This document shows positions 25,675-32,506 of a DNA stretch of 55,633 bases, in pieces (position 1 is the first letter of the stretch; each line of letters begins with the position of its first letter). A program made the position numbers and the translations under genes. The notes beneath the pieces are model-generated. The model searched no databases and was not told the DNA's origin. It worked only from the letters and a program-made list of their open reading frames with translations. The stretch comes from Streptomyces sp. ISL-94 (GTDB lineage: Bacteria > Actinomycetota > Actinomycetes > Streptomycetales > Streptomycetaceae): positions 1-55,633 of the forward strand of contig NZ_JAGGOZ010000122.1 of NCBI RefSeq assembly GCF_018614075.1, read 5' to 3'.

Positions 25675-26319
25675 TCAGGATGCGAACGGATTGGCGTGGC
25701 CAGGCAGCTGCTGCCCGGGCGCCAGGAAGCGCTGCCTGCCCACCTCGTCGCGTACCGGGACGAACCCGGCATCCGTCAGCCGCCGGGCGATCCGCTGCCG
25801 CCGGACGGTACCCAGCCGGAAGGCGCCGCCCAGGAACACCGCGAGGGCGGCGCCGCCGAACAGGGCCCCCAGCGGCATCCCGGCGATGAGCAGGACCAGG
25901 ACGAGGACCGCGCAGTATCCCCAGGCGATCGCCTGCTGCCGCTTGTCGGCGGCCTGCGCCATGGCGTCGTACATGATCCGGTCCTTCAGCCGGGCCACGG
26001 CCTCCTGCGCCTCGGGCAGCGGCTTCAGCGCCCCCTGCCGCATCCCCGGCACCGTCCCGCCGTGGCCCGCCTGCGGGTGGGCGGCGAGGGTGGCCGACTC
26101 CCGGACCCGCGCCTCGGGGCTCGGGTCGCGGTACATCCGGACCAGGACGAGCGCCTTCTTGTGTCCCGCCCGGCGCGCTTCGCCGTACGCGAAGCCGTAC
26201 TGCTCCGCGACGTGGGCCAGGGCCGCCACCCGGCCGACCGTCTGCTCGGGTCCGATCTCGATGACGTCCTGGCGGGCGATCTGCCGGAGCATCCCCGATA
26301 TCTGGCTGTCTACGGACAA
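25675..26319 (-). CDS. Conserved hypothetical actinobacterial membrane protein
   Basis: A 214-residue protein with a soluble, charged N-terminal half (about 1-125) and two adjacent hydrophobic segments at about 134-166, then a basic C-terminus. I prefer the TTG start at 26319 (reading LSVDSQISGMLRQ) because AGGGA lies six bases upstream; an in-frame GTG at 26364 would add 15 residues without a good ribosome site. No domain was recognised. It lies upstream of the NDP-sugar gene on the same strand with a 91-base gap. Confidence 0.65.
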   Translation of the reverse strand: MSVDSQISGMLRQIARQDVIEIGPEQTVGRVAALAHVAEQYGFAYGEARRAGHKKALVLVRMYRDPSPEARVRESATLAAHPQAGHGGTVPGMRQGALKPLPEAQEAVARLKDRIMYDAMAQAADKRQQAIAWGYCAVLVLVLLIAGMPLGALFGGAALAVFLGGAFRLGTVRRQRIARRLTDAGFVPVRDEVGRQRFLAPGQQLPGHANPFAS

Positions 26320-26449
26320 CTTGTTTCCCTGCCCCAACCTCGCGCCGACAACTGACCGGCGCACAGCCTAACCACGCCGCACGGGGCACCCGAACGACCA
26401 CCGAACGGAGCTGAGGGCCTTCGCGTTCACGCAGGTCAGGGCCCCGCCA

Positions 26450-26599
26450 CTACGGCAGGTTGCGCGCCATGGCGATGCACTGGACCTGGTTCGCGCCCTC
26501 GCCGTTCCGGGTGATCTTGGCATCGCGCATCATGCGCTCGACCGGGTAGTCGAGGGTGCAGCGATGGCCGCCGAGGAGCTGGACGGCGTCCGTGGTGAC
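26450..26599 (-). pseudogene. Degenerate copy A of the acyl-CoA dehydrogenase 3' end
   Basis: The 49 codons plus stop from VTTDAVQLLGG to VQCIAMARNLP align without a gap with the last 49 codons of the intact dehydrogenase at 32445. By eye about 39 of 49 residues and 124 of 150 bases are identical. There is no frameshift, yet no start codon or upstream part of the gene is present. Catalytic context is lost (QIYEGTNQ became RNGEGANQ). It looks like an old attachment-site or recombination relic. Confidence 0.8.
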
Positions 26600-26644
26600 G
26601 GGCGGCATCCGCATCAGCTGCCCCTGACCTCCCGTCACCTCACC

Positions 26645-26675
26645 GGGCCCGGCTCCGCCCCGCGGAGCCGGGCCC
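26645..26675. terminator. Hairpin, perfect 12-bp stem
   Basis: GGGCCCGGCTCC (26645-26656) pairs with GGAGCCGGGCCC (26664-26675) across a 7-base loop. It lies between the copy A relic and the secreted-protein gene, and can block read-through in either direction. Confidence 0.75.
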
Positions 26676-26753
26676 GCCGACATTCGGTGGACATGACAGC
26701 GCGTCGACTGGAATGATCTCGACCTCCCCCCCTCCCCTGAGTGAAGGTCAGAG

Positions 26754-28166
26754 ATGCCGACGTCCCCCCCATCCCGTTTCCGGCACGCCAGTTGGGCCGC
26801 CATGCTCGCCGCGGCGGTGCTCCTGGTCCCCGTGCTCGGCGCCCCCGCGCAGGCCGCTCCCGGCGACGCGGCAACCGCGTCTTCGTTCAATCTCAAGTCC
26901 GGACCGGATCTGAGCGGCCACGTGGCCGACCTGAAGGCCGCCCTGCCGGTGCAGGGCGTTCAGAACCTGCTCGAGCAGGCCAACCGGACAGCGAAGACGG
27001 GCGCTTCCTGCACCACCGACCCGTTCGGCACCGGCGACAACGGCACCGTGCTGGCCCCCGCCGAGAAGTTCTGCTGGGACCCGGGCGACTCCACCACCGA
27101 GGAATGGATACCCCAGGGCATCACCGGCGTCTCGGACGCACAGGCCGACGAACTCTGGGGCTCCCGCAAGCCGTTGGTCACCGCCTGGTACGACAAGGTC
27201 GGCAGCAAGGGCGTGCGGCTGTCGTTCCTCGACCCGAAGACCGAGGTACCGGGCGACCCCGATGGCCGCCGGTACCGTCACGTCCTGCTGGTCGAGCCGT
27301 ACTACAACTCGTACAACCACATCTCCTACAAGGCGATCGACGTCCACGCCGGCGGCATCGCCTGGTACAAGTACTACCTGTACGTCACGGACACCATGAA
27401 CGGCCTGCGCGTCTTCGACATGCGCTCCATCCTGGACCTCAACCCGGACCAGAACGCCTCGGTGGACGACACCACGCTCGACGGCCTGAAGAGCAACGTC
27501 ACGGACGAGACCAAGATCGGCCGGCAGAGCAACGTCTACTACAGCCACACGTACCGCTATGTGATGCCGCAGGTGGCCTCGTACAAGTTCGTCAGCGCCC
27601 AGGGCAACTCCTCGTCGGCGGCGACCTGCGTGGCGACCGGAGCCCCCAAGGCGTCCTACATCTCGATCGACCGCAGCAACACCGCCGCGCCGGCGCTGGT
27701 CATGGGCGAGTACTGCAACGTCGATTCCACGCACCCCGAGAAGGGCCGGGTCGGCGCCCTGCCCATCGACGACGCCACCGGGCTCCTGAAGATGGCCAAC
27801 GGCGTGGTCAGCGCGACCGACGCGTACTACCTGCCGCGCGACCTCACCCAGGGCGCGGCGCGGTACAACGGTATGTACTACTTCAACCGCAGCTACCTCA
27901 ACAACAGCGGCAGCCTGCGCCGGGCCACCGTCTCCGGCGGCCGCCTCGTGGACTACGGCGGCAACATCACCAATGCGGTCGGGCCCGAGGACCTCTCCTT
28001 CGAGCACGCCCAGAGCGCCGTCCCCGTGGGCACGGGTACCCAGTACCTCTGGTCGCTGACCGAGCACCGCATGGACACCACGGACCCGGGCTGCACCGAC
28101 ACCGGCTCCCCCTGCGGCCGCGTGATCTACGCCCACCGCGTGACGGACATCCTGGACCGGCCGTAG
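26754..28166 (+). CDS. Secreted protein of unknown function
   Basis: A 470-residue exported protein. The signal peptide (FRHASWAAMLAAAVLLVPVL) ends in an APAQA-A cleavage site near residue 35. The mature part is rich in Tyr, Asp, Gly and Asn, with repeated aromatic segments (RRYRHVLLVEPYYNSYNHIS, GGIAWYKYYLYVTDTMNGL, YSHTYRYVMPQV) suggesting a beta-propeller or beta-sandwich; pairs of cysteines could form disulfides. No catalytic signature was found. The ATG has GAAGG upstream. It is the only gene between two copies of the acyl-CoA dehydrogenase 3' end, so it may be cargo of an insertion. Confidence 0.8.
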   Translation: MPTSPPSRFRHASWAAMLAAAVLLVPVLGAPAQAAPGDAATASSFNLKSGPDLSGHVADLKAALPVQGVQNLLEQANRTAKTGASCTTDPFGTGDNGTVLAPAEKFCWDPGDSTTEEWIPQGITGVSDAQADELWGSRKPLVTAWYDKVGSKGVRLSFLDPKTEVPGDPDGRRYRHVLLVEPYYNSYNHISYKAIDVHAGGIAWYKYYLYVTDTMNGLRVFDMRSILDLNPDQNASVDDTTLDGLKSNVTDETKIGRQSNVYYSHTYRYVMPQVASYKFVSAQGNSSSAATCVATGAPKASYISIDRSNTAAPALVMGEYCNVDSTHPEKGRVGALPIDDATGLLKMANGVVSATDAYYLPRDLTQGAARYNGMYYFNRSYLNNSGSLRRATVSGGRLVDYGGNITNAVGPEDLSFEHAQSAVPVGTGTQYLWSLTEHRMDTTDPGCTDTGSPCGRVIYAHRVTDILDRP

Positions 28167-28277
28167 GGCGGATGGCCCACGAGCAGTCTCCGGCCGTCGG
28201 CCCCGGGCTCAGCGGGCTCGTGGCGACCCTGCCCCGCGAAGGGCACGTACGTCATCGGGCAGCCCGAACAGCGCAAC

Positions 28278-28312
28278 GCGAATGGCCCCGGCAGCAGCCG
28301 GGGGCCATTCGC
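28278..28312. terminator. Terminator after the secreted-protein gene
   Basis: GCGAATGGCCCCGGC (28278-28292) pairs with GCCGGGGGCCATTCGC (28297-28312) with one bulged G and a 4-base loop. It lies 22 bases before repeat copy B. Before any insertion it would have been the terminator of the dehydrogenase gene, which reads toward it. Confidence 0.8.
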
Positions 28313-28334
28313 GTACGTGCGGGTCAGGCAGGGG

Positions 28335-28396
28335 TTACGGCAGGTTCCTCGCCATGACGATGCGCTGGACCTGGTTCGTGCCCTCGTAAATCTGCG
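28335..28396 (-). other. Copy B of the acyl-CoA dehydrogenase 3' end: candidate attachment-site core
   Basis: 62 bases matching 32445-32506 at 58 positions, in the same orientation, including the stop codon. It encodes the last 19 residues, QIYEGTNQVQRIVMARNLP, unchanged from the intact gene. Similarity stops abruptly after CTGCG. With the intact end it forms a direct repeat bracketing 28397-32444, the layout expected of attL and attR for an element inserted at a gene's 3' end. Confidence 0.75.
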
Positions 28397-28740
28397 CGCT
28401 TCACGGTACGCACCGCTCTGACCAGCGAAGACGCCCTCTAGAGAGGGGGTCTCCCCAGGATTCCCCCATGATCGCCAGCACGTCGCCCCAAGCCAGCCTG
28501 GGGCGACGTACGGGAACGCTCCCACCTAGGAGCCCCCGGCGCCTGCGAGGGCTCTCACCGTACCTCCCCCCTTCTCCAGCCCGTAGGGCCGCGCACGGGG
28601 CCGTCCGCCGAGTCGGTGAACGGGTCGGGTGTGACCTCACCGGTTTCCCGTTCTCTCAACTGTGATCCCTTGACCCCGTGGGCGCGGGGTCGCGAGCATC
28701 GAACGGGACACAACCGAAGACCTCACAGCAGGGGGACGGC
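28397..28740. promoter_or_regulatory. Gene-free left end of the island with promoter region
   Basis: No credible ORF. The last 70 bases hold the control region of the following gene cluster: TTGACC at 28670-28675 as a possible -35, overlapped by the inverted repeat GACCCCG (28672-28678)/CGGGGTC (28685-28691), which could be the operator of the XRE regulator encoded downstream. The first part has a CTCTAGAG palindrome near 28437 and is otherwise featureless. Confidence 0.45.
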
Positions 28741-28950
28741 ATGGCAGTGACACGGCTGGTCGGGGAGTGCGAGAAGGGGACATGCGCCACGCTGTACCGC
28801 GTGGAGGAAACCGGAGACCTTCTGGTGCAGGGCTACGACGTGGCGGACGCGGGGGTCGTCGTCGGCATCGAGATCCCTGCGGGTGAGTCCGTGGTCCGCA
28901 TCCCCGCCGAGATCATCGAGAGGTACGCGCGTGAGCATCTCGCCCGCTGA
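28741..28950 (+). CDS. Small conserved hypothetical protein of the DUF6879/XRE module
   Basis: A 69-residue acidic protein (MAVTRLVGECEKGTCATLYR start) with one CxxxxC pair and a beta-rich middle (VQGYDVADAGVVVGIEIPAG). It has a strong AGGGGGA ribosome site. Its last 20 bases overlap the GTG of the DUF6879 gene, so the three genes 28741-30279 form one coupled operon. Such small proteins are common partners of DUF6879 and XRE genes in Streptomyces (from memory). The function is unknown. Confidence 0.7.
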   Translation: MAVTRLVGECEKGTCATLYRVEETGDLLVQGYDVADAGVVVGIEIPAGESVVRIPAEIIERYAREHLAR

Positions 28951-29452
28951 GTTCGAGAAGCTGTTCTCCAACTTCCGCCGGCAGGCTTTCCGGCTGGAGA
29001 CACTGGACGACTACAGCGGATCATCTGACCCAGAGATGATCCGCGCATTCCTGGCCGGTGAGGACCAGCCTGATAACTACAACCAGGAATGGGCCGACGA
29101 GGTACGCGGCAATATTCAGGCTGGAAAGCGCATGTACCGCGTCCACATCCTCTCGCGTCCCATGACGGACTATCTCCGATTCGAGCTCGGATGGGGCTAT
29201 CGCAAGAACGCAAAGGCCGGAGAAGAGTTCTTCATCCTGGACACCACAGACCAGCCGAACCCGCTGCAAGGGGTTCCGGACTTCTGGATGTTCGATGAAT
29301 CATCCGTGGTCTCAATGAACTACGGAGAGGGCGGAAGGTTCCTGGGGGCCGAATCCCACTCCGCCGCTGCGGAATGGGTGGCTCTCCGTGACCTAGCCCT
29401 GAGTCACGCCGTACCATTCGCCGATTGGTGGGAGCAGTACGGGGAAGTGTGA
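28931..29452 (+). CDS. DUF6879 family protein
   Basis: A 173-residue soluble protein from GTG (VSISPAEFEKLFSNFRRQ). It shows the family pattern FRLETLDDYSG, a glutamate/aspartate-rich middle, SRPMTDYLRFELGWGYRKN, and the DFWMFDESSVVSMNYGEGG segment. DUF6879 proteins are routinely encoded beside XRE-DUF5753 regulators in actinobacteria; a toxin-antitoxin-like or signalling role has been speculated but is not shown. It overlaps both neighbours (20 bases upstream, 4 downstream), so stoichiometric production is likely. It is less GC-rich than flanking genes, which suggests transfer. Confidence 0.8.
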   Translation: MSISPAEFEKLFSNFRRQAFRLETLDDYSGSSDPEMIRAFLAGEDQPDNYNQEWADEVRGNIQAGKRMYRVHILSRPMTDYLRFELGWGYRKNAKAGEEFFILDTTDQPNPLQGVPDFWMFDESSVVSMNYGEGGRFLGAESHSAAAEWVALRDLALSHAVPFADWWEQYGEV

Positions 29453-30279
29453 ACAGAACCGACCTGGGTAAAGCGCTGCGGGAATTGCGAGTAGCCAGCG
29501 GAAAGCAGGCAAAAGTGGTCGCCCGCAGCGCAGCCATGTCCCCAAGCAAACTGAGCAAGATTGAGAACGGGGCATTGCCTCCCTCCGTTCTCGATGTCGA
29601 ACGCGTCCTGGAGGCCCTGGAGGTCTCCGCCGAGATAAAGGCCGAGCTAGCGGAGGTGGCCCGCAAGGTAGCCACAGAAGCCACGGCCTGGCGCATCTAC
29701 CGGCGTACCGGCCTCTACAAGCACCAGGAAGAGATCCAGGCAGTCGAGGCCCAAACAACCCTACTCAGGGTGTTCCAGCCTTCATGTATTCCCGGTCTAC
29801 TCCAGACCCCCGAATACGTCCGAGGGGTACAGCAGAGTTCGGAGCTGACCGACGATGCTCTAGAAAAGATGATCGGCGCACGCCTGCGCCGCCAGGAGGC
29901 ACTCTATGACAGGGCGCGAACCTTTCGATTTCTGATTACCGAATCAGTGCTCAGGTGGCGACTTATTCCGGCCCCCATGATGGCCGCGCAGATAGACAAG
30001 CTCGTCACCATGTCGCGGATGCCGAACATCGAGATAGGCATTGTCCCGCTGAGTGAGCCCATGCCGGGGCTGCCCACATCGTCCTTTGTTCTCTTCGACA
30101 GCCGGCTCGCCATCATCGAGATCCCCCACGCTGAAATCACCACCACCGAAGTACGGGATATCGAGCTGTACGAAGACAAGTTTAACGCTTTTCACGCGGT
30201 CGCCCTTTCAGGTGACAATATGTGGGACCTCGCCGCGCGCATCCGGGACGACTTCTTGAGGGAACAGGAAACCAGCTAG
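29449..30279 (+). CDS. XRE-family helix-turn-helix regulator with DUF5753 domain
   Basis: A 276-residue protein from GTG (VNRTDLGKALRELRVASG). Residues about 5-65 are the HTH (AAMSPSKLSKIENGALPPS recognition region). The rest is DUF5753 (FQPSCIPGLLQTPEYVRGV, IEIGIVPLSEPMPGLPTSSF), the ligand- or partner-binding domain typical of the large Streptomyces regulator family, often linked to development or to small DUF397 partners. It is translationally coupled to DUF6879 (overlap of stop and start). It uses AT-richer and rarer codons than the flanking core genes. It probably controls its own operon through the inverted repeat at 28672-28691. Confidence 0.9.
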   Translation: MNRTDLGKALRELRVASGKQAKVVARSAAMSPSKLSKIENGALPPSVLDVERVLEALEVSAEIKAELAEVARKVATEATAWRIYRRTGLYKHQEEIQAVEAQTTLLRVFQPSCIPGLLQTPEYVRGVQQSSELTDDALEKMIGARLRRQEALYDRARTFRFLITESVLRWRLIPAPMMAAQIDKLVTMSRMPNIEIGIVPLSEPMPGLPTSSFVLFDSRLAIIEIPHAEITTTEVRDIELYEDKFNAFHAVALSGDNMWDLAARIRDDFLREQETS

Positions 30280-30345
30280 AAACACACCCCGCACCCGGCC
30301 ACCATTGGCTGTCGATTCCCGACGACGGCGGTGAAGGGGTGCGCA

Positions 30346-30537
30346 ATGGCTACGCAGCAGGCGGACACGTACGAGTACGCGACCTACACGAAAGAGCGCG
30401 AGACGTGCCCGTCGTGCAGCATGCCCATCCCCCTTCACCAGCTCGCCCGGCGAGGGATGCTCGCCGGGAAGGACGGCCCACCCAGGGTTGCGTACTGGCA
30501 CGCCCGGTGCGTCAAGGCGGACGGATCGCGCCGATGA
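30346..30537 (+). CDS. Small zinc-ribbon-like protein
   Basis: A 63-residue protein. CPSC at about residues 20-23 and WHARC near the C-terminus give a Cx2C...HxxC arrangement able to bind zinc. ATG 30346 is preferred over the in-frame GTG 30331 since GAAGGGG precedes it. The stop overlaps the ATG of the next gene (ATGA). It is a hypothetical family common in Streptomyces accessory regions. Confidence 0.65.
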   Translation: MATQQADTYEYATYTKERETCPSCSMPIPLHQLARRGMLAGKDGPPRVAYWHARCVKADGSRR

Positions 30538-30770
30538 CCCGCTCAGTCATCCGGCACACCGAACACCGAATCATCAGGGACCCCGCGTCCACACCCACCG
30601 TGGTGGCGAGCTGCCTCTACGAGGGGTGTGGATGGTCGGCCGTGCCCGGCCCCGACGTGGCCGAGGTAGATCGGCAGTGCATGACCCACACGGGCCTGAA
30701 CGGCGGTCACAGCCGCTTCATACGAGGGTTCGAGGACATCGCCCTTGTTCATCGGGTCGGGACGACCTGA
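30534..30770 (+). CDS. DUF7848-like small protein
   Basis: A 78-residue protein (MTRSVIRHTEHRIIRDP start). Its CLYEGCGW pair of cysteines, followed by CMTHTGLNGGHSRF, resembles a degenerate zinc-finger: two Cys, then His residues about 30 positions later. It matches my recollection of DUF7848 proteins in Streptomyces and their phages. It is translationally coupled to the preceding small zinc-ribbon gene. Confidence 0.65.
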   Translation: MTRSVIRHTEHRIIRDPASTPTVVASCLYEGCGWSAVPGPDVAEVDRQCMTHTGLNGGHSRFIRGFEDIALVHRVGTT

Positions 30771-30836
30771 CACAGCCTCCCGCCCCCACCAGGGCGGGCA
30801 GAAAGGCAAGCCACAGCCGCAAGGGGGTGATCTGAG

Positions 30837-30914
30837 ATGCGAGCCAACCCTGACCCCGGCAGCAAGTCCGGCGGTACCGGCGGGGACCAGTTCCCGCCCC
30901 CGCCTGCCGCCTGA
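30837..30914 (+). CDS. Possible 25-residue Gly/Pro-rich small ORF
   Basis: ATG to TGA, starting MRANPDPGSKSGGTGG and ending FPPPPAA. An AAGGGGG ribosome site lies nine bases upstream. It ends 29 bases before the next gene. It could be a real small peptide, an upstream regulatory ORF, or chance; no similarity is recognised. Confidence 0.3.
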   Translation: MRANPDPGSKSGGTGGDQFPPPPAA

Positions 30915-30943
30915 CCTTCACCCACGACAGAAGGAGTCTCGCT

Positions 30944-31384
30944 ATGACGACGATGGTGGAATCACCTGTCACCTTACGGCGCGGTCGGGACCTTGTCAGT
31001 CCCGAACTGTTCGAGAAGGTCTCCGAGTTCTGCGCCGAGGAGTACGGGCACGAACTGTCCACGGCCCGAAGCATCGTGGACCAGGCCCTTGCCTTCCTGA
31101 AGGTCATGGGCGACGCTCGCGCGTTCGACATGACCCCGTCCCAGGTCGTTGACCCTGGGTGGCATTCGTTCGCGCTCCACACCCGCGCCTACGCGGCGTG
31201 GTGTCAGGAGCAGTTCGGCTACTTCCTGGACCACGAACCGAAGGCCACCGTCCGCACGCGTCCGCTGATCGGCTCGGTGGTCGACCGGGTCAAGGCCGCA
31301 GGCTTCTACGTCGACGAACGGCTGTGGGGCGCCGCGAAGGACTGCAACCCGCCCGCCTGCTGTGGTGACGGCGACGGCTGCTGA
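30944..31384 (+). CDS. Glycine-rich-domain-like protein with Cys-rich tail and a TTA codon
   Basis: A 146-residue protein with AAGGAG seven bases before ATG. The core VDPGWHSFALHTRAYAAWCQ (69-88) resembles the WHxxxLHT motif of GRDP-like proteins known from Streptomyces accessory loci. The tail CNPPACCGDGDGC has four cysteines in 13 residues, suited to metal binding or modification. Codon 11 (30974-30976) is TTA, the only one I found in a window of over 40 genes, so translation should depend on the bldA tRNA and be late or developmental. A terminator follows. Confidence 0.7.
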   Translation: MTTMVESPVTLRRGRDLVSPELFEKVSEFCAEEYGHELSTARSIVDQALAFLKVMGDARAFDMTPSQVVDPGWHSFALHTRAYAAWCQEQFGYFLDHEPKATVRTRPLIGSVVDRVKAAGFYVDERLWGAAKDCNPPACCGDGDGC

Positions 31385-31398
31385 TCCCTTCGAACGAA

Positions 31399-31435
31399 GT
31401 AGGACCCGGGCACGTCACAGGTACCCGGGTCCTAC
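31399..31435 (+). terminator. Terminator, perfect 12-bp stem
   Basis: GTAGGACCCGGG (31399-31410) and CCCGGGTCCTAC (31424-31435) separated by 13 bases, 14 bases after the preceding stop. Confidence 0.75.
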
Positions 31436-31455
31436 CCTGAGCAAAGGTACCGCCC

Positions 31456-31884
31456 ATGGCATCTGACGAGGGTCTAACCGGGAGAAGCAGAGTCACCGTA
31501 TTCGCCATGTTCGGCGTGGCCTTCGGGTATGCCACGCATCACCTGGACGAACGGCGAATCGGAGACGTGGCCATCATCGGCCCGCTAACCCCCGGAGTCG
31601 AATGGGGACGCCTATGGCAGATGGCCCGCAACTGCGGCCGGCCCACGGCCAGCGAAAACGAGTTGGTGCAATGGGTACTCACTCAAGCCACCCGGGCATT
31701 CGTGTGCGGCAGCGACCTCATCGCGCATTTCCCAGATCAGGGGTGGAAGCTGGAACCGGGCGGGAAGCGCGTCCGATTCGATACGACGTACGCCAACCGT
31801 GACCAGCTCTGGACAGGAAACCTGACCGTCGACGGGCTCACCCCAGACCAGGTAGCGGAGCAACCCACGATTTACACCGCCTAG
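31456..31884 (+). CDS. Hypothetical protein of the island
   Basis: A 142-residue soluble protein (MASDEGLTGRSRVTVFAMFG start), with a Trp-rich middle (GVEWGRLWQMARNCG) and a polar C-terminus. No domain recognised and no signal peptide. It stands between two strong terminators, so it must have its own promoter within the 70 bases upstream. It carries several CTA, GGG and AGG-type less-favoured codons, consistent with horizontally acquired DNA. Confidence 0.6.
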   Translation: MASDEGLTGRSRVTVFAMFGVAFGYATHHLDERRIGDVAIIGPLTPGVEWGRLWQMARNCGRPTASENELVQWVLTQATRAFVCGSDLIAHFPDQGWKLEPGGKRVRFDTTYANRDQLWTGNLTVDGLTPDQVAEQPTIYTA

Positions 31885-31910
31885 CGCCTGCCTGGGGCTG
31901 AAACGCAGAG

Positions 31911-31940
31911 AATCCCCGCACCCTTTCGGGTGCGGGGATT
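31911..31940 (+). terminator. Terminator, perfect 13-bp stem with TTTC loop
   Basis: AATCCCCGCACCC (31911-31923) pairs with GGGTGCGGGGATT (31928-31940) and is followed by TCC; 26 bases after the stop of the hypothetical gene. Ideal intrinsic terminator geometry for this GC content. Confidence 0.85.
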
Positions 31941-31955
31941 TCCACTTGCAGTCGA

Positions 31956-32130
31956 CCTAGCCCCGGACTTCGCAGGTCACCCGATCGTGAAGATCAACCG
32001 GTCGCGATCGGTCGCCATCGGATAGTTGACGCCGTGCGGTCTGTCACGGCTGGGCCAACGCGGCCGAGATCGGCCAACGATCTTGAGTTGAGGCGTTCCT
32101 AACGGGTGACCTGCGAAGTACGGGCCTAGC
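31956..32130. mobile_element. 175-bp element bounded by 27-bp inverted repeats (MITE-like)
   Basis: Left arm 31956-31982 and right arm 32104-32130 are inverted copies identical at 24 of 27 positions, including a perfect 15-bp core CTTCGCAGGTCACCC. The 121-base interior has no ORF but carries repeated GATCGGTCG/CGATC motifs and partial self-complementarity. The right arm covers the stop codon of the capsid-like fragment. No clear target duplication is seen. A transposase-less insertion element is the best reading; a phage regulatory palindrome is an alternative. Confidence 0.5.
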
Positions 32131-32413
32131 TTGCCGCAGCCTTCACAATCTGCACCGAGCCAGGCTCGGCGAGGGAAACGCCAGCCATACGCATGGTCAG
32201 CTTGAAGCCGACCTGATCCGAGGAGAAGCGAGCGTCCTTGCTCACCTTCACCTGAGCGTTTCGGCGAACGCCGACAACGATGCGGGAAGCGTCAGCAACC
32301 GCAACCGCAACCGCAACAGTCTTGGGTGCGAGGAAGCTGCTCACCAGAATGGGGCAGGAACAGCCCGGAACGGGCCTGGACGGACCGGAAGCCGACCGCC
32401 GCCCCCCGATCAC
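32126..32413 (-). pseudogene. C-terminal fragment resembling an HK97-type phage major capsid protein
   Basis: The last about 70 codons read SRIVVGVRRNAQVKVSKDAR then FSSDQVGFKLTMRMAGVSL and AEPGSVQIVKAAAS. The pattern DxSRIVVGVR, a short charged strand, FxxDQV, then a hydrophobic strand ending before a short Ala/Lys tail is what I know of actinophage capsid C-termini. The first about 25 codons look unrelated, so the gene is truncated at its 5' side near the island's right boundary. Four GTTGCG-type repeats (32296-32321) code for VAVAVAV. A database search is needed to confirm the family. Confidence 0.5.
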
Positions 32414-32444
32414 CCGAGAGGGCGGCTGATCTGCGAAAACCCTG

Positions 32445-32506
32445 CTACGGAAGGTTCCTGGCCATGACGATGCGCTGGACCTGGTTCGTGCCTTCGTAAA
32501 TCTGCG
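32445..32506 (-). other. Copy C: dehydrogenase 3' end matching the upstream direct repeat (candidate att core)
   Basis: The terminal 62 bases of the intact gene, matching copy B at 28335-28396 with four substitutions and, more distantly, copy A. It is the right boundary of the island. A longer 150-base match with copy A continues to 32594. Confidence 0.7.

Noticed and set aside
26450..26896. The 148-codon minus-strand frame containing copy A as a gene.
   Set aside because: Only the last 49 codons have homology; the front part crosses a terminator and the promoter of the secreted-protein gene.
28397..28740. A 65-codon + strand frame starting at 28468 near the island's left end.
   Set aside because: Arg/Pro/Ser-rich with no ribosome site and no recognisable pattern.
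31956..32130. The inverted repeat as a transcription terminator.
   Set aside because: Arms are 121 bases apart, far too distant for an intrinsic terminator, and a perfect one already lies at 31911.
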